Shown: positions 43,504 through 52,217 of the stretch, one piece after another
Numbering within the stretch: the first letter of the stretch is position 1
Layout: each line of letters opens with the position of its first letter
NCBI RefSeq assembly: GCF_001427145.1
Contig: NZ_LMGL01000001.1
Location: 881,225-945,224 of the forward strand
Source: Microbacterium sp. Root166
GTDB lineage: Bacteria > Actinomycetota > Actinomycetes > Actinomycetales > Microbacteriaceae
Direction of reading: 5' to 3'
Length of the DNA: 64,000 nt
Notes under the pieces: generated by a model
What the model was told of the DNA's origin: nothing
Databases searched by the model: none
Seen by the model: only the letters and a program-made list of their open reading frames with translations
Made by a program: the position numbers and the translations under genes

Positions 43504-43989
43504 TCAGACGGATCCGCCGTCGGAGGGCTCGGCATCCGTCCCGTCGTCGCCGCGATCGAGCTGGTGACGCGGCCGCCAGACCACGAGCTCGGTGGCCCGG
43601 CGCACACGGGTGCCGTGGCGCAGGGTCACGACGGCGCCCGTCGCTCCGGCGGCGAACACGCGGGCGCCCGGGCGCCGCTCGAGCTCGGTGCGCACGCGAT
43701 CCTCGAGGTCGCGCACGCGGACGTGCAGCTCGCGGACGCGGTCCTCGAGCTCGAGGATGCGGGCGATCGCGGGCAGGCCGATCCCCTCGGCCGACATGCG
43801 TGCGACCTCGCGCAGCTGCGCGACGTGGTGGATGGAGTACCGGCGCGAGCCTCCGGGGGTGCGGTCGGGCACCACGAGGCCGAGACGGTCGTATTGGCGC
43901 AGAGTCTGCGGGTGCATGCCCGACAGCTCGGCGGCGACGGCGATCGCGAAGATCGGGGCGTCGTCGTCCACCTCACGCTGCTCACCCAT
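43504..43989 (-). CDS. hspR: HspR, MerR-type heat-shock repressor
   Basis: A 161-residue MerR-family protein. The helix-turn-helix is IAVAAELSGMHPQTLRQYDRLG, followed by VPDRTPGGSRRYSIHHVAQL, the wing typical of HspR; a helical coil (ELEDRVRELHVRVRDLEDRV) follows. HspR binds HAIR sites with DnaK as corepressor. ATG 43989 has GGAGG eight bases upstream; GTG 43998 would lie within that ribosome binding site. Last gene of dnaK-grpE-dnaJ-hspR, 105 bases after dnaJ, with a long hairpin in that gap. Confidence 0.92.
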   Translation of the reverse strand: MGEQREVDDDAPIFAIAVAAELSGMHPQTLRQYDRLGLVVPDRTPGGSRRYSIHHVAQLREVARMSAEGIGLPAIARILELEDRVRELHVRVRDLEDRVRTELERRPGARVFAAGATGAVVTLRHGTRVRRATELVVWRPRHQLDRGDDGTDAEPSDGGSV

Positions 43990-44020
43990 TGCCGTCACCT
44001 CCTCCTCCTCCTATTCTCCG

Positions 44021-44081
44021 GTTCATCTGTGCGATATCGACCTCAAGACATCCGCGGAAGGTCCATTTCGCACAGACGAAC
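44021..44081. repeat. long imperfect hairpin between dnaJ and hspR
   Basis: Arms 44021-44043 and 44059-44081 are complementary over 23 bases with three mismatches and a 15-base loop. The outer pairs are GTTCATCTGTGCGA and TCGCACAGACGAAC. It lies within an operon, so it could reduce hspR expression relative to dnaK or stabilise the upstream mRNA end. Similar in shape to the palindromes at 4779, 35911 and 53057. Confidence 0.65.
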
Positions 44082-44094
44082 GCGCGGGAGCCGT

Positions 44095-45087
44095 CTAGCC
44101 GCGCGCCTTGGACATCAGGTCGGCCCGCGGGTTCTCCTTGGGCTCGAGGTCGTGGTACCGCTCGAGCGCCTCGCGCGCGGCGTCGTCGAGGTGCGAGGGC
44201 ACTGCGACCTGCACCTCGGCCAGGAGATCTCCCGTGCCCTTCTGTGTCTGGACTCCGCGGCCCTTTACGCGCAGCACGCGCCCCGACGGGGTGCCCGGCG
44301 CGACGCGCAGCTTGACGGGATCCCCGCCGAGCGTGGGGACCTCGATCGTCGCGCCCAGCGCCGCCTCGGTGAAGGTCACCGGCACCGTGACGCGCAGATT
44401 GAGCCCGTCGCGGACGAACACCGGGTGCGGCCGCACGGCCACCTGCACCACGACGTCGCCAGGCTCGCCGCCGTCCGGCGACGGCCTGCCGCGGCCGCGG
44501 AGACGGATCTTCTGGCCGTCCGAGACGCCCGCGGGGATCTTGACCTTGAACGGCTTCCCGTCCTCGCCCTGAAGCGTGATGGTCTCGCCCTTGGCGGCGG
44601 TGATGAAGTCGATCGTGGTGCGCGCCGTCACGTCCGCACCGCGCGACGGTCCGCCGCGGCCCCGGTAGCCGCCGGTCGACTGGCCGAACCGGCCCGAGCC
44701 GAACCCGCCGCCCTGCTGCTGGTTGAACATCGCGAAGATGTCGTCGAAGTCCTCGGCCTGGCCACGCCCGCCGCGGCCCTGATTGAACATGCTGAACACG
44801 TCCTCGAAGCCGCCGTTGCCGCCCTGGCCGGCCGCGGTGAAGCGCGCTCCCGAGCCCATCGCCCGGATCTGGTCGTACTCCTTGCGCTGCTCGGCGTCGG
44901 AGAGCACCGAGTAGGCCTCGCTGATCTCCTTGAACTTCGCCTCGGCCGCCGCGTCTCCGGGCTTGGAGTCGGGGTGGTAGGTGCGCGCGAGCTTGCGGTA
45001 GGTCTTCTTCAGGTCAGCGTCGTTGACGTCCTTGGCGACGCCGAGGATCTTGTAGAAGTCCTTGTCGAACCAGTCCTGACTGGCCAT
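44095..45087 (-). CDS. dnaJ: DnaJ-family co-chaperone without zinc-finger domain (CbpA-like)
   Basis: A 330-residue J-protein. The J domain is at residues 1-75 with the HPD motif in RTYHPDSKPG. A Gly/Phe-rich linker follows (about 85-150; GGFGSGRFGQ). No CxxCxGxG zinc-binding repeats are present, so it is a type B J-protein, shorter than the ~375-residue type A. The C-terminal substrate-binding beta domains begin near TTIDFITAAKGETITL. It stimulates DnaK ATPase and delivers clients. It lies 18 bases after grpE in the heat-shock operon and is named dnaJ by position. Confidence 0.92.
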   Translation of the reverse strand: MASQDWFDKDFYKILGVAKDVNDADLKKTYRKLARTYHPDSKPGDAAAEAKFKEISEAYSVLSDAEQRKEYDQIRAMGSGARFTAAGQGGNGGFEDVFSMFNQGRGGRGQAEDFDDIFAMFNQQQGGGFGSGRFGQSTGGYRGRGGPSRGADVTARTTIDFITAAKGETITLQGEDGKPFKVKIPAGVSDGQKIRLRGRGRPSPDGGEPGDVVVQVAVRPHPVFVRDGLNLRVTVPVTFTEAALGATIEVPTLGGDPVKLRVAPGTPSGRVLRVKGRGVQTQKGTGDLLAEVQVAVPSHLDDAAREALERYHDLEPKENPRADLMSKARG

Positions 45088-45105
45088 GGATGCTCCTCCT
45101 CGGGC

Positions 45106-45711
45106 TTACTCGACGGGCACCGCGACGACGACCTTCGCCGGGCGGAGCTCGACGGACCCGAGGCGGTAGCCGATCTCGACGACCTCCAGGACGGTGGGTG
45201 CATCGACCCCGGGGGTCGGCGCCTGGAAGATGGCCTCGTGCTGCTGCGGGTCGAACAGTTCGCCCGCCGCCCCGTAGGTGGTCAGTCCCATGCGCTCGGC
45301 GACGCCGCGCAGCTTCTCGGCGATGGCGACGAAGGGCGTGCCCTCGACGAGGTCGCCGTGCTTCTCGGCGCGATCGAGGTCGTCGAGCACGGGCAGGAGG
45401 CCCTTGGCCACCGAGCCCTTGGCGCGCTCGATCTCGATCTCGCGCTGCTCCTCGGTGCGCCGACGGTAGTTGGCGTACTCGGCCTGCAGCCGCTTGAGGT
45501 CGTTCAGCAGCGCCGACTCGAGGTCGGCGATGACGGCGTCCTCGGCCGCGGCATCCGCGTTCTGAGGCGAGCCCAGGATGTCGTCGACCGTGAGCTCCTC
45601 GCCCTCGGCCTCATTCGTCGCTTCGGGGTCCACCTGCGGGTCGGACCCGGAAGCCTGGGCTTCCGGGTCCTCGCCGGCGGGGACCTCGTTCTCGAAGTCC
45701 TTGTCCGTCAT
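45106..45711 (-). CDS. grpE: GrpE nucleotide-exchange factor
   Basis: A 201-residue protein. The acidic N-terminus (EDPEAQASGSDPQVDPEATN) is followed by the long coiled-coil helix RLQAEYANYRRRTEEQREIE and the C-terminal beta domain with LYDPQ-like FDPQQHEAIFQAP. GrpE releases ADP from DnaK. Start ATG 45711 is two bases after the dnaK stop, so translation is coupled. Confidence 0.94.
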   Translation of the reverse strand: MTDKDFENEVPAGEDPEAQASGSDPQVDPEATNEAEGEELTVDDILGSPQNADAAAEDAVIADLESALLNDLKRLQAEYANYRRRTEEQREIEIERAKGSVAKGLLPVLDDLDRAEKHGDLVEGTPFVAIAEKLRGVAERMGLTTYGAAGELFDPQQHEAIFQAPTPGVDAPTVLEVVEIGYRLGSVELRPAKVVVAVPVE

Positions 45712-45713
45712 GA

Positions 45714-47582
45714 TTACTTCTTCTCGTCCTCGTCGTCGATGACCTCGGCGTCGACGACATCCTCATCGGATGCCGACGAGCCCTGGTCGCCGGCCGGAGC
45801 GTCGGTCTCGGCATCCGGAGTCGCCTGCGCGGCCTGGCTCGAGGCGTAGATGGCCTCGCCGAGCTTGCCCTGGCTCTGGTTCAGCTTGTCGAACGCGGTC
45901 TTGACCGCGTCGTCGTCGTCACCGGCGAGCGCCGTCTTGAGCGCGTCGACATCGGCCTGGACGTCGGTCTTGACGTCCTCGGGCAGCTTGTCGTCGTTCT
46001 CCTTGATGAGCTTCTCGATCGAGTACGAGAGGGTCTCGGCCTGGTTGCGGATCTCGGCGGACTCGCGGCGCTTCTTGTCTTCGGCCGCGTTCTCCTCGGC
46101 CTCGCGGACCATGCGCTCGATGTCCTCCTTGGGCAGCGACGAGCCGCCCGTGATGGTCATCGACTGCTCCTTGCCGGTGCCCTTGTCCTTCGCGGACACG
46201 TGCACGATGCCGTTCGCGTCGAGGTCGAAGGTGACCTCGATCTGCGGGATGCCGCGCGGGGCCGGCGCGATGCCGGTCAGCTCGAACGTGCCCAGCGGCT
46301 TGTTGTCGCGGGTGAACTCGCGCTCGCCCTGGAAGACCTGGATCGCGACCGACGGCTGGTTGTCGTCGGCGGTCGTGAAGGTCTCGCTGCGCTTGGTCGG
46401 GATGGCGGTGTTGCGCTCGATGAGCTTCGTCATGATGCCGCCCTTGGTCTCGATGCCGAGGCTCAGGGGGGTGACGTCGATCAGCAGGACGTCCTTGCGC
46501 TCGCCCTTGAGGACGCCGGCCTGCAGGGCAGCGCCCACGGCGACGACCTCATCGGGGTTGACGCCCTTGTTCGCCTCCTTGCCGGCCTCCTGCTTGACGA
46601 GCTCGGCGACGGCGGGCATGCGGGTCGAACCGCCGACCAGCACGACGTGGTCGATGTCGGCGACCTTGATGCCGGCCTCGCGGATGACGTCCTCGAACGG
46701 CTTCTTGGTGCGGTCGAGCAGGTCCTTGGTGAGGTCCTCGAACTTGGCGCGCGTGATGGTCTCGCTCAGCGACACCGGGCCCGAGTCCGTCAGAGAAAGG
46801 TAGGGCAGGTTGACCGAGGTGGAGGTCGAGGAGGAGAGCTCCTTCTTCGCCTGCTCCGCGGCCTCCTTCAGACGCTGCAGCGCGATCTTGTCGCCCGAGA
46901 CGTCCACGCCGGTGGTGTCCTTGAACTGCTTGATGAAGTAGTCGACGAGGCGCTGGTCCCAGTCGTCGCCACCGAGGCGGTTGTCGCCGGCGGTCGAGCG
47001 CACCTGGATCGTCGAGAAGTCGTCGTCCTTGCCCACTTCGAGCAGCGAGACGTCGAACGTACCGCCACCGAGGTCGAAGACGAGGATGAGCTCGTCCTCC
47101 TTGCCCTTGTCGAGGCCGTACGCGAGTGCCGCGGCGGTGGGCTCATTGATGATGCGCAGGACGTTGAGGCCCGCGATCTCGCCGGCCTCCTTGGTGGCCT
47201 GACGCTCGGCGTCGTTGAAGTACGCGGGGACCGTGATGACGGCATCCGTCACGGTGTCGCCGAGGTAGGACTCGGCGTCGCGCTTGAGCTTCTGGAGGAT
47301 GCGCGCGGAGATCTCCTGCGGCGTCCACTTCTTGCCGTCGACCTCGAAGGTCCAGTCGGTGCCCATGTGGCGCTTGACCGAGGCGACGGTGCGGTCGACG
47401 TTGGTGACGGCCTGGCGCTTGGCCGTCTCGCCGACGAGCACCTCGCCGTCCTTGGTGAAGGCGACGACCGAGGGGGTCGTGCGGAAGCCTTCGGCGTTGG
47501 CGATGACCTTGGGCTCGCCGCCCTCGAGGACGCTGACGACCGAGTTGGTCGTACCGAGGTCGATTCCGACAGCACGTGCCAT
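45714..47582 (-). CDS. dnaK: DnaK (Hsp70) chaperone
   Basis: A 622-residue Hsp70. The N-terminal signature is [32 protein letters not shown] and [17 protein letters not shown] are the further Hsp70 signatures. The substrate-binding domain ([20 protein letters not shown]) and helical lid follow, and the C-terminus ends in the acidic [13 protein letters not shown] 47582 is chosen, with GGAGA before it; a longer frame upstream lacks conservation. A HAIR operator lies 129 bases upstream, so HspR represses the operon, with DnaK as its expected corepressor. Confidence 0.97.
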   Translation of the reverse strand: MARAVGIDLGTTNSVVSVLEGGEPKVIANAEGFRTTPSVVAFTKDGEVLVGETAKRQAVTNVDRTVASVKRHMGTDWTFEVDGKKWTPQEISARILQKLKRDAESYLGDTVTDAVITVPAYFNDAERQATKEAGEIAGLNVLRIINEPTAAALAYGLDKGKEDELILVFDLGGGTFDVSLLEVGKDDDFSTIQVRSTAGDNRLGGDDWDQRLVDYFIKQFKDTTGVDVSGDKIALQRLKEAAEQAKKELSSSTSTSVNLPYLSLTDSGPVSLSETITRAKFEDLTKDLLDRTKKPFEDVIREAGIKVADIDHVVLVGGSTRMPAVAELVKQEAGKEANKGVNPDEVVAVGAALQAGVLKGERKDVLLIDVTPLSLGIETKGGIMTKLIERNTAIPTKRSETFTTADDNQPSVAIQVFQGEREFTRDNKPLGTFELTGIAPAPRGIPQIEVTFDLDANGIVHVSAKDKGTGKEQSMTITGGSSLPKEDIERMVREAEENAAEDKKRRESAEIRNQAETLSYSIEKLIKENDDKLPEDVKTDVQADVDALKTALAGDDDDAVKTAFDKLNQSQGKLGEAIYASSQAAQATPDAETDAPAGDQGSSASDEDVVDAEVIDDEDEKK

Positions 47583-47710
47583 GTGTATCTCTCCTTCGTA
47601 TGGGCGAAGCGGATGCCTCGGCCCGTGGGTGATGGGAAGCCTGGGCGGATCACAGAAGGTGAGCCGCGATGACTCAACGTTACTCGGGCCCCTGCGAGGT
47701 GTCAAATGAA

Positions 47711-47731
47711 GTTGATACGAGGCGACTCAAC
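47711..47731. promoter_or_regulatory. HAIR-like element (HspR operator) of dnaK
   Basis: GTTGATA, seven bases, then ACTCAAC is a degenerate match to CTTGAGT-N7-ACTCAAG; the full symmetric part is AAGTTGA (47709-47715) and TCAACTT (47727-47733). A further half-site ACTCAAC lies at 47672-47678. It is between dnaK (minus) and the acetyltransferase gene (plus). Confidence 0.65.
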
Positions 47732-47766
47732 TTCGCATCCTCGGTCGGTGCGGCCAGGATGGACCG

Positions 47767-48330
47767 GTGACTCTGCCCTGGGATTTCCACCCGCTCCACG
47801 GCGAACGCGTGACGCTCGACGCGCTGCGCGACGACGACTACGACGCGCTGCTCACGATGCAGTCCGACCCGGAGGTCTGCCGATACCTCCTGTACGAGGC
47901 ACGCAGCCCCGAGAAGGTGCGTGAAGTGCTGACACGGGATGCCGCGGCCCTCCGCCTCGCAGAGAAGGGCGACTACCTCCAGCCGGCGATCCGCGACGAG
48001 CAGGGCGTGTTCGTCGGCACGATGTACTTCACCCTCGCCTCGATCGAGGACCGGACGGCCGAGATCGGCTGGATCCTGGCGCCCCACGGCCAGGGCAAGG
48101 GCTATGCGACGGAAGCGGCGGGGGTCCTGCTCGACCTCGCGTTCGGCGAGCTCGGGCTGCACCGCGTGTACGCCGAGCTGGACCCGCGGAACGCGGCATC
48201 CGTCGCGATCTGCACCCGTCTCGGGATGCGACACGAGGCGCACCACATCGAGCACATGTGGCTCAAGGGCGAGTGGACCGACACCGGCCACTACGCGATC
48301 CTCGAGCGGGAGTGGGCCGCACGCGCGTAG
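47767..48330 (+). CDS. GNAT-family acetyltransferase (RimJ/RimL-like)
   Basis: A 187-residue enzyme. It opens with HPLHGERVTLDALRDDDYDALLTMQSD, typical of RimJ/RimL-like GNATs. The acetyl-CoA loop is GWILAPHGQGKGYATEAAG (pattern [Q/R]-x-x-G-x-[G/A]) and NAASVAICTRLGM follows. It acetylates an amino group of a protein or small molecule. The start is GTG 47767, divergent from dnaK, so it shares the HAIR region, although the direction of control is unknown. Confidence 0.85.
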   Translation: MTLPWDFHPLHGERVTLDALRDDDYDALLTMQSDPEVCRYLLYEARSPEKVREVLTRDAAALRLAEKGDYLQPAIRDEQGVFVGTMYFTLASIEDRTAEIGWILAPHGQGKGYATEAAGVLLDLAFGELGLHRVYAELDPRNAASVAICTRLGMRHEAHHIEHMWLKGEWTDTGHYAILEREWAARA

Positions 48331-48336
48331 CGCCGA

Positions 48337-49917
48337 TCAGCCGAGGATCGATCCCTCGGCGGCTGCGGAGGCCTTCGGATCCGGCAGCCGCCGCATGCGC
48401 AGCGCATTCAGGATGCCGAGCACGCCCGCGAAGATCGGGATGAGCAGCGCGACCTGCAGCGCGAACGGGCGGGCCTCGGTGTTGATGCGCACGACCTCCG
48501 CCGACACCTCGGGCGACTCGTCGGCGAGCATCTCCTCGAGACCGGTGTTCGACATCAGCTCGGCATCCTCTTCGAGCACGGTCGAGACCTGCTGCTGGTC
48601 CGCCGTCAGCACGGGGCTCGCCTCCGCGAGCGCGGTGAAGCTCGACGCCAGCGTCGCCAGCAGGATCGCCCCGGCGAACGCGAGCCCGAACGACAGCCCG
48701 AAGGACCCCGCCGCCGAGTTCACCCCGGCCGCCTCGCTCACGCGCTCATCCGACACCGGCGAGAGCGTGTAGTTGTTGAGCTGCGAGACGAGCAGGCCGA
48801 GGCCGGATCCGCTGATGATGAGCGGCACAACGAGGTACCAGCCCGAATCGGCGATGGGGACGATCGGCTCGAGGATGACCAGCCCGGCGACGGTGAGGAC
48901 GAAGCCCCAGAGGATCAGATTCGCCGGCCGCCCCTTGGCCCGCTTCCCCGCGATCATCGCCACGGCGAACATGCTCAGCGACAGCGGTGCGATCGAGATA
49001 CCTGCCCACAGCGCGTTGTACTCCAGGACCATCTGGAGGTAGAGGGGAAGCACGATCATGGTTCCGCCGAGCGCGATCTGCTGCAGGAGCTGGCCGCTCA
49101 CGCCGGTGCGGAACGGCTTGGAGCGGAAGAGCGCGGGGTCGAGCAGGACGGGCTTTCCCCGCTTCTTGCGGGAGTTGAGCCACCACGCGAGTCCGCCGAG
49201 CGCAACCGCGCCGAGGCCGATGATCAGGGCGACGTAGCCGCCTCCCTCCTGCCACACGAGGATGCCGAGCACCACCCCGCCCATGCCGATGACCGAGAGC
49301 CCCGCGCCCACGAGATCGATGGATCGGTCCCCGGTGTATTTCACGTCCTTCACGAGACCGAGACCGAGGAGCACCACGAGGATGACGACCGCTTCCAGGG
49401 CGAAGGCGACCCGGTACGACCAGAACGTCGTGATGAACCCGCCGAGCAGCGGGCCCACGGCCGCCGCGATGGCCGCAGACGCCCCGACGAGCGCGTAGAC
49501 CCGCTTCTGGTGATCCCCGGCGAAGTTGCCGTGGATGAGCGACTGCATCGAAGGCAGGAGCAGAGCCGCGCCGATGCCGCCGATCACGGCCCAGAAGATG
49601 ATGACGGCGGTGAGGCTCTGCGCGAAGGTCATCGCCACCGCGCCGACCGCGTAGCCGAGCAGACCGAGGGTGTACGCCAGCTTCCGGCCGATGAGGTCGC
49701 CCATCTTGCCGCCGATGAGGATGAAGGCCGCCGACACGAGTGCTTCGAGCGCGATGGCGCCCTGGACTCCGCTCGCAGTCGTGCCCAGTTCCGTGACCAC
49801 CGCGGAGATCGACACGTTCATGATCGACGTGTCCACCACGAGCACGAACATCGCCATCGCGAGGAGGATCGCGAGGCGGCCGTTGAACGCTGCCGCGGGC
49901 GAGGGCTCGGCTGTCAT
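48337..49917 (-). CDS. 14-span MFS drug exporter (DHA2 type)
   Basis: A 526-residue exporter with about 14 spans. Family segments are FVLVVDTSIMNVSISAVVTELG with the D-x-x-I-x-N-V pattern, GKMGDLIGRKLAY and AVIGGIGAALLLPSMQSL. The last part has an extracellular helix-rich loop, VLEEDAELMSNTGLEEML, inserted before the final span. These use the proton gradient to export drugs or cationic compounds. ATG 49917 is preferred over an upstream ATG, since MTAEPSPAAAF is a natural start. Converges with the acetyltransferase gene, six bases between stops. Confidence 0.88.
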   Translation of the reverse strand: MTAEPSPAAAFNGRLAILLAMAMFVLVVDTSIMNVSISAVVTELGTTASGVQGAIALEALVSAAFILIGGKMGDLIGRKLAYTLGLLGYAVGAVAMTFAQSLTAVIIFWAVIGGIGAALLLPSMQSLIHGNFAGDHQKRVYALVGASAAIAAAVGPLLGGFITTFWSYRVAFALEAVVILVVLLGLGLVKDVKYTGDRSIDLVGAGLSVIGMGGVVLGILVWQEGGGYVALIIGLGAVALGGLAWWLNSRKKRGKPVLLDPALFRSKPFRTGVSGQLLQQIALGGTMIVLPLYLQMVLEYNALWAGISIAPLSLSMFAVAMIAGKRAKGRPANLILWGFVLTVAGLVILEPIVPIADSGWYLVVPLIISGSGLGLLVSQLNNYTLSPVSDERVSEAAGVNSAAGSFGLSFGLAFAGAILLATLASSFTALAEASPVLTADQQQVSTVLEEDAELMSNTGLEEMLADESPEVSAEVVRINTEARPFALQVALLIPIFAGVLGILNALRMRRLPDPKASAAAEGSILG

Positions 49918-50019
49918 GAACGAAGCAAAGCACAGGCCGCGGGCGGGCATCTAGAGGCGGGGACGACATTCGGTCCCGCGTCTGGGCTCAGCGGAGCCGG
50001 CGCCGGGTAGCCTAGCCAG

Positions 50020-50039
50020 GCGTCGCGACGAGGCGACGC
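50020..50039. other. inverted repeat in the divergent MFS promoter region
   Basis: GCGTCGC (50020-50026) and GCGACGC (50033-50039) are perfectly complementary around a six-base spacer. It lies 41 bases before the Atg22-like gene, after a possible -10 TAGCCT at 50008-50013. It could be an operator or a 5' leader hairpin. The rest of the 49918-50079 gap shows only a weak GGGAC/GTCCC pair. Confidence 0.35.
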
Positions 50040-50079
50040 GCCGCTCGGCGCCATCCGCCGTTCACCGAAGGGTCCTAGC

Positions 50080-51528
50080 GTGACCGACATGAGTGCGCCC
50101 GAACCTCCCGCCGTCAGTCCCGGCGGTTCCGATCCGCGATTCTCCACCGCGGCCCTCGCGGCGCAGCCCGACGACCGCCCTGTTCCCCGCAAGCGGGTGA
50201 TCTCGTGGGCGCTGTGGGATTGGGCCACCCAGCCGTTCAACACCGTGCTGCTCACGTTCGTGTGGGTGCCGAGCTTCCTGGTGTCGCCGTTCTTCCTCGA
50301 TCCGGCCGTCGCGCAGTCGGGGATGGTCGAGGGCGAGAGCATCGACTGCGACACGGCGACGAACACGGCGACCGAGTACTGCCGGGCGCTCGGCGAGCTC
50401 GACGCCAATCTCGGCTGGGGCATCATGGCCGCCGGCATCCTGATCGCGCTGCTCGCGCCCGTGCTCGGCCAGCGCGCCGATGCCACCGGACGCAAGAAGG
50501 CGATGCTCGGAATCTTCACCGGGCTGCTCATCGCGTGCCAGCTGGGCATGGTGTTCGTCGCCGGCATCCCGTCGTTCTTCTGGTTCGGCGTCGCGATGAT
50601 CGCGTTCGGCAGCATCGTCGGCGAGATCGCCGGCGCCAACTACAACGCGCTGCTCGTCTCGGTGTCGACACCGCGGACGGTCGGGCGGGTGTCCGGCCTC
50701 GGCTGGGGATTCGGCTACCTGGGCGGCATCATCGCCCTTGCGATCGTCGTCGGCCTCATCCTGGGCGGTGTGCTGGACGGCACCGAGCCGCTGACCTTCC
50801 AGCTCATCGCGGCCGGCGCGACGGTGTGGACGCTGCTCTTCGCCATCCCGATCTTCCTCAACGTCCCCGAGCCGCCGCCCAGCCGCGACTCCAAGCGCGT
50901 GAACTTCTTCAAGGGCTACGTGGAGCTCTTCCGCTCGATCGCCCGGCTGTGGCGGGAGCACCGGTCGACCTTCTGGTTCCTGCTCGCCTCGGCCGTCTAC
51001 CGGGACGGCCTGGCCGCCGTGTTCACCTTCGGCTCGGTCATCGCCGCCCGCGTCTTCGGCTTCGGCTTCACCGACCTCGTGATCTTCGGCATCGCGCTGA
51101 ACCTCGTGGCCGGCATCTCGACGATCTTCGCCGGCCGGCTGGACGACCGCTTCGGACCGAAGCCCGTCATCCTCTTCGCGATCGGCGGGATCATCGCGTG
51201 CTGCCTCGCCGTCTTCGTCGGAGCAGGAGCCGGCAAGTCGCTGTTCTGGGTGGTCGGCATCGTGCTCGCCGCGCTGGTCGGACCGGCGCAGGCGGCGTCG
51301 AGGTCGTTCCTCGCCCGGGTCACGCCCGCCGGCCACGAGGGCGAGATCTTCGGCCTCTACGCCACGACCGGCCGGGCCGCGAGCTGGCTCGCGCCGCTGC
51401 TGTGGGGCATCTTCATCGCCGCGGCCGCGCACCAGACCCTCTACGGGATCCTGGCGATCGCCCTCGTGCTCGCCGTCGGGTTCGTCCTGCTCGTGTTCGT
51501 CAAGGCGCCCCCGCGCGTCCGCGACTGA
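50080..51528 (+). CDS. Atg22/UMF1-type MFS transporter
   Basis: A 482-residue membrane protein with about 12 spans. It begins (after ~40 polar residues) RVISWALWDWATQPFNTVLLTFVW, the WDWAxQPFNT signature of the vacuole-effluxer Atg22-like group, with APVLGQRADATGRKK and GAGKSLFWVVGIVLAALVGP later. Eukaryotic Atg22 exports amino acids; bacterial roles are unknown. GTG 50080 is used with AAGGG seven bases upstream; ATG 50089 is an alternative. It converges on the MarR-like gene with one base between stops. Confidence 0.86.
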   Translation: MTDMSAPEPPAVSPGGSDPRFSTAALAAQPDDRPVPRKRVISWALWDWATQPFNTVLLTFVWVPSFLVSPFFLDPAVAQSGMVEGESIDCDTATNTATEYCRALGELDANLGWGIMAAGILIALLAPVLGQRADATGRKKAMLGIFTGLLIACQLGMVFVAGIPSFFWFGVAMIAFGSIVGEIAGANYNALLVSVSTPRTVGRVSGLGWGFGYLGGIIALAIVVGLILGGVLDGTEPLTFQLIAAGATVWTLLFAIPIFLNVPEPPPSRDSKRVNFFKGYVELFRSIARLWREHRSTFWFLLASAVYRDGLAAVFTFGSVIAARVFGFGFTDLVIFGIALNLVAGISTIFAGRLDDRFGPKPVILFAIGGIIACCLAVFVGAGAGKSLFWVVGIVLAALVGPAQAASRSFLARVTPAGHEGEIFGLYATTGRAASWLAPLLWGIFIAAAAHQTLYGILAIALVLAVGFVLLVFVKAPPRVRD

Positions 51529-51529
51529 G

Positions 51530-52102
51530 TCAGGAGCGCGGCCATGAGTCGGCCAGCTTGGTGAGCAGTCGCGCCAGGTCGTCCCGCTCCTGGTCGGTGA
51601 ATCCGGCGAGCGCGGTGTCGATCGCATCGCGGCGCTCCCCGCGGAATCCCCGGACGAGCGCGGATCCGGCATCGGTCAGCGCGACCCGGGTGCGCCGGGC
51701 GTCCTCCGGGTCGGCCTCGCGGCGCACCAGGTCGAACTGGACGGCCTGCTGCACCAGTCGGGAGGCGCGCGGCTGATCGACGCCGACGGCGTCCGCGATC
51801 TCACCCACCGACAGGGGATGGGATGCCGCGGCCAGCGCCTCGAGCAGGCGCATGCGTGCCGGTCCGCCGATGCGCGCGGCGCCGACCCAGGGCGGACCGG
51901 CGTGGCCGTGCGCGTGCGGGCCGCCGCGCCCCCAGGGTGGGCCGCCGTGGCCGTGGCCGCCGTGCGGCGCTCCGTGCAGACCGGGGCCCATCGGGCGCCC
52001 TGAGCCGTCGGCATCCCACGGTGGGCGCGGCATCCGCCGGCCGCGCAGTCGGGCGAGCGCCGCGGCGATCGCGTCGGCGGGGTCGGCGGGGCTCTGCGGC
52101 AT
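51530..52102 (-). CDS. MarR-family regulator with His/Gly-rich N-terminal segment
   Basis: A 190-residue regulator. Residues about 30-75 form a low-complexity His/Gly/Pro segment with about seven histidines (APHGGHGHGGPPWGRGG). The C-terminal ~110 residues are a MarR winged helix (LSVGEIADAVGVDQPRASRLVQQAV; EDARRTRVALTDAGSALVRGF). Histidine-rich parts may bind Zn, Ni or Cu, so metal sensing is possible. The start is ATG 52102. Divergent from a second protein of similar design at 52218, with operator-like repeats in between. Confidence 0.85.
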   Translation of the reverse strand: MPQSPADPADAIAAALARLRGRRMPRPPWDADGSGRPMGPGLHGAPHGGHGHGGPPWGRGGPHAHGHAGPPWVGAARIGGPARMRLLEALAAASHPLSVGEIADAVGVDQPRASRLVQQAVQFDLVRREADPEDARRTRVALTDAGSALVRGFRGERRDAIDTALAGFTDQERDDLARLLTKLADSWPRS

Positions 52103-52123
52103 GGGACCAATTTACATGCGACT

Positions 52124-52148
52124 TGACATGAATCAGGAATGCATGTCA
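52124..52148. promoter_or_regulatory. operator-like inverted repeat between the two MarR-like genes
   Basis: TGACATG (52124-52130) and CATGTCA (52142-52148) are perfectly complementary around 11 bases. TTTACATGCG at 52111 and TGCAT-ATAC-ATGCA at 52152-52165 add further ACATG-type words. The region is far more AT-rich than the flanks. One or both MarR proteins probably bind here. Confidence 0.6.
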
Positions 52149-52217
52149 CACTGCATATACATGCACAAAGACATACATCACGGGCGGCGCCCGACGCCGC
52201 CGGAAACGGACCCCGAC

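Noticed and set aside
46466..46476. GGGGTGACGTC inside dnaK resembles the LAL-island motif
   Set aside because: It lies in the conserved coding segment DVTPLSLG, lacks the left TCAYCCC arm and is not before a gene.
50020..50039. Intrinsic terminator before the Atg22-like gene
   Set aside because: It lies between divergent genes, upstream of a start, and lacks a T tract, so it is listed only as an inverted repeat.
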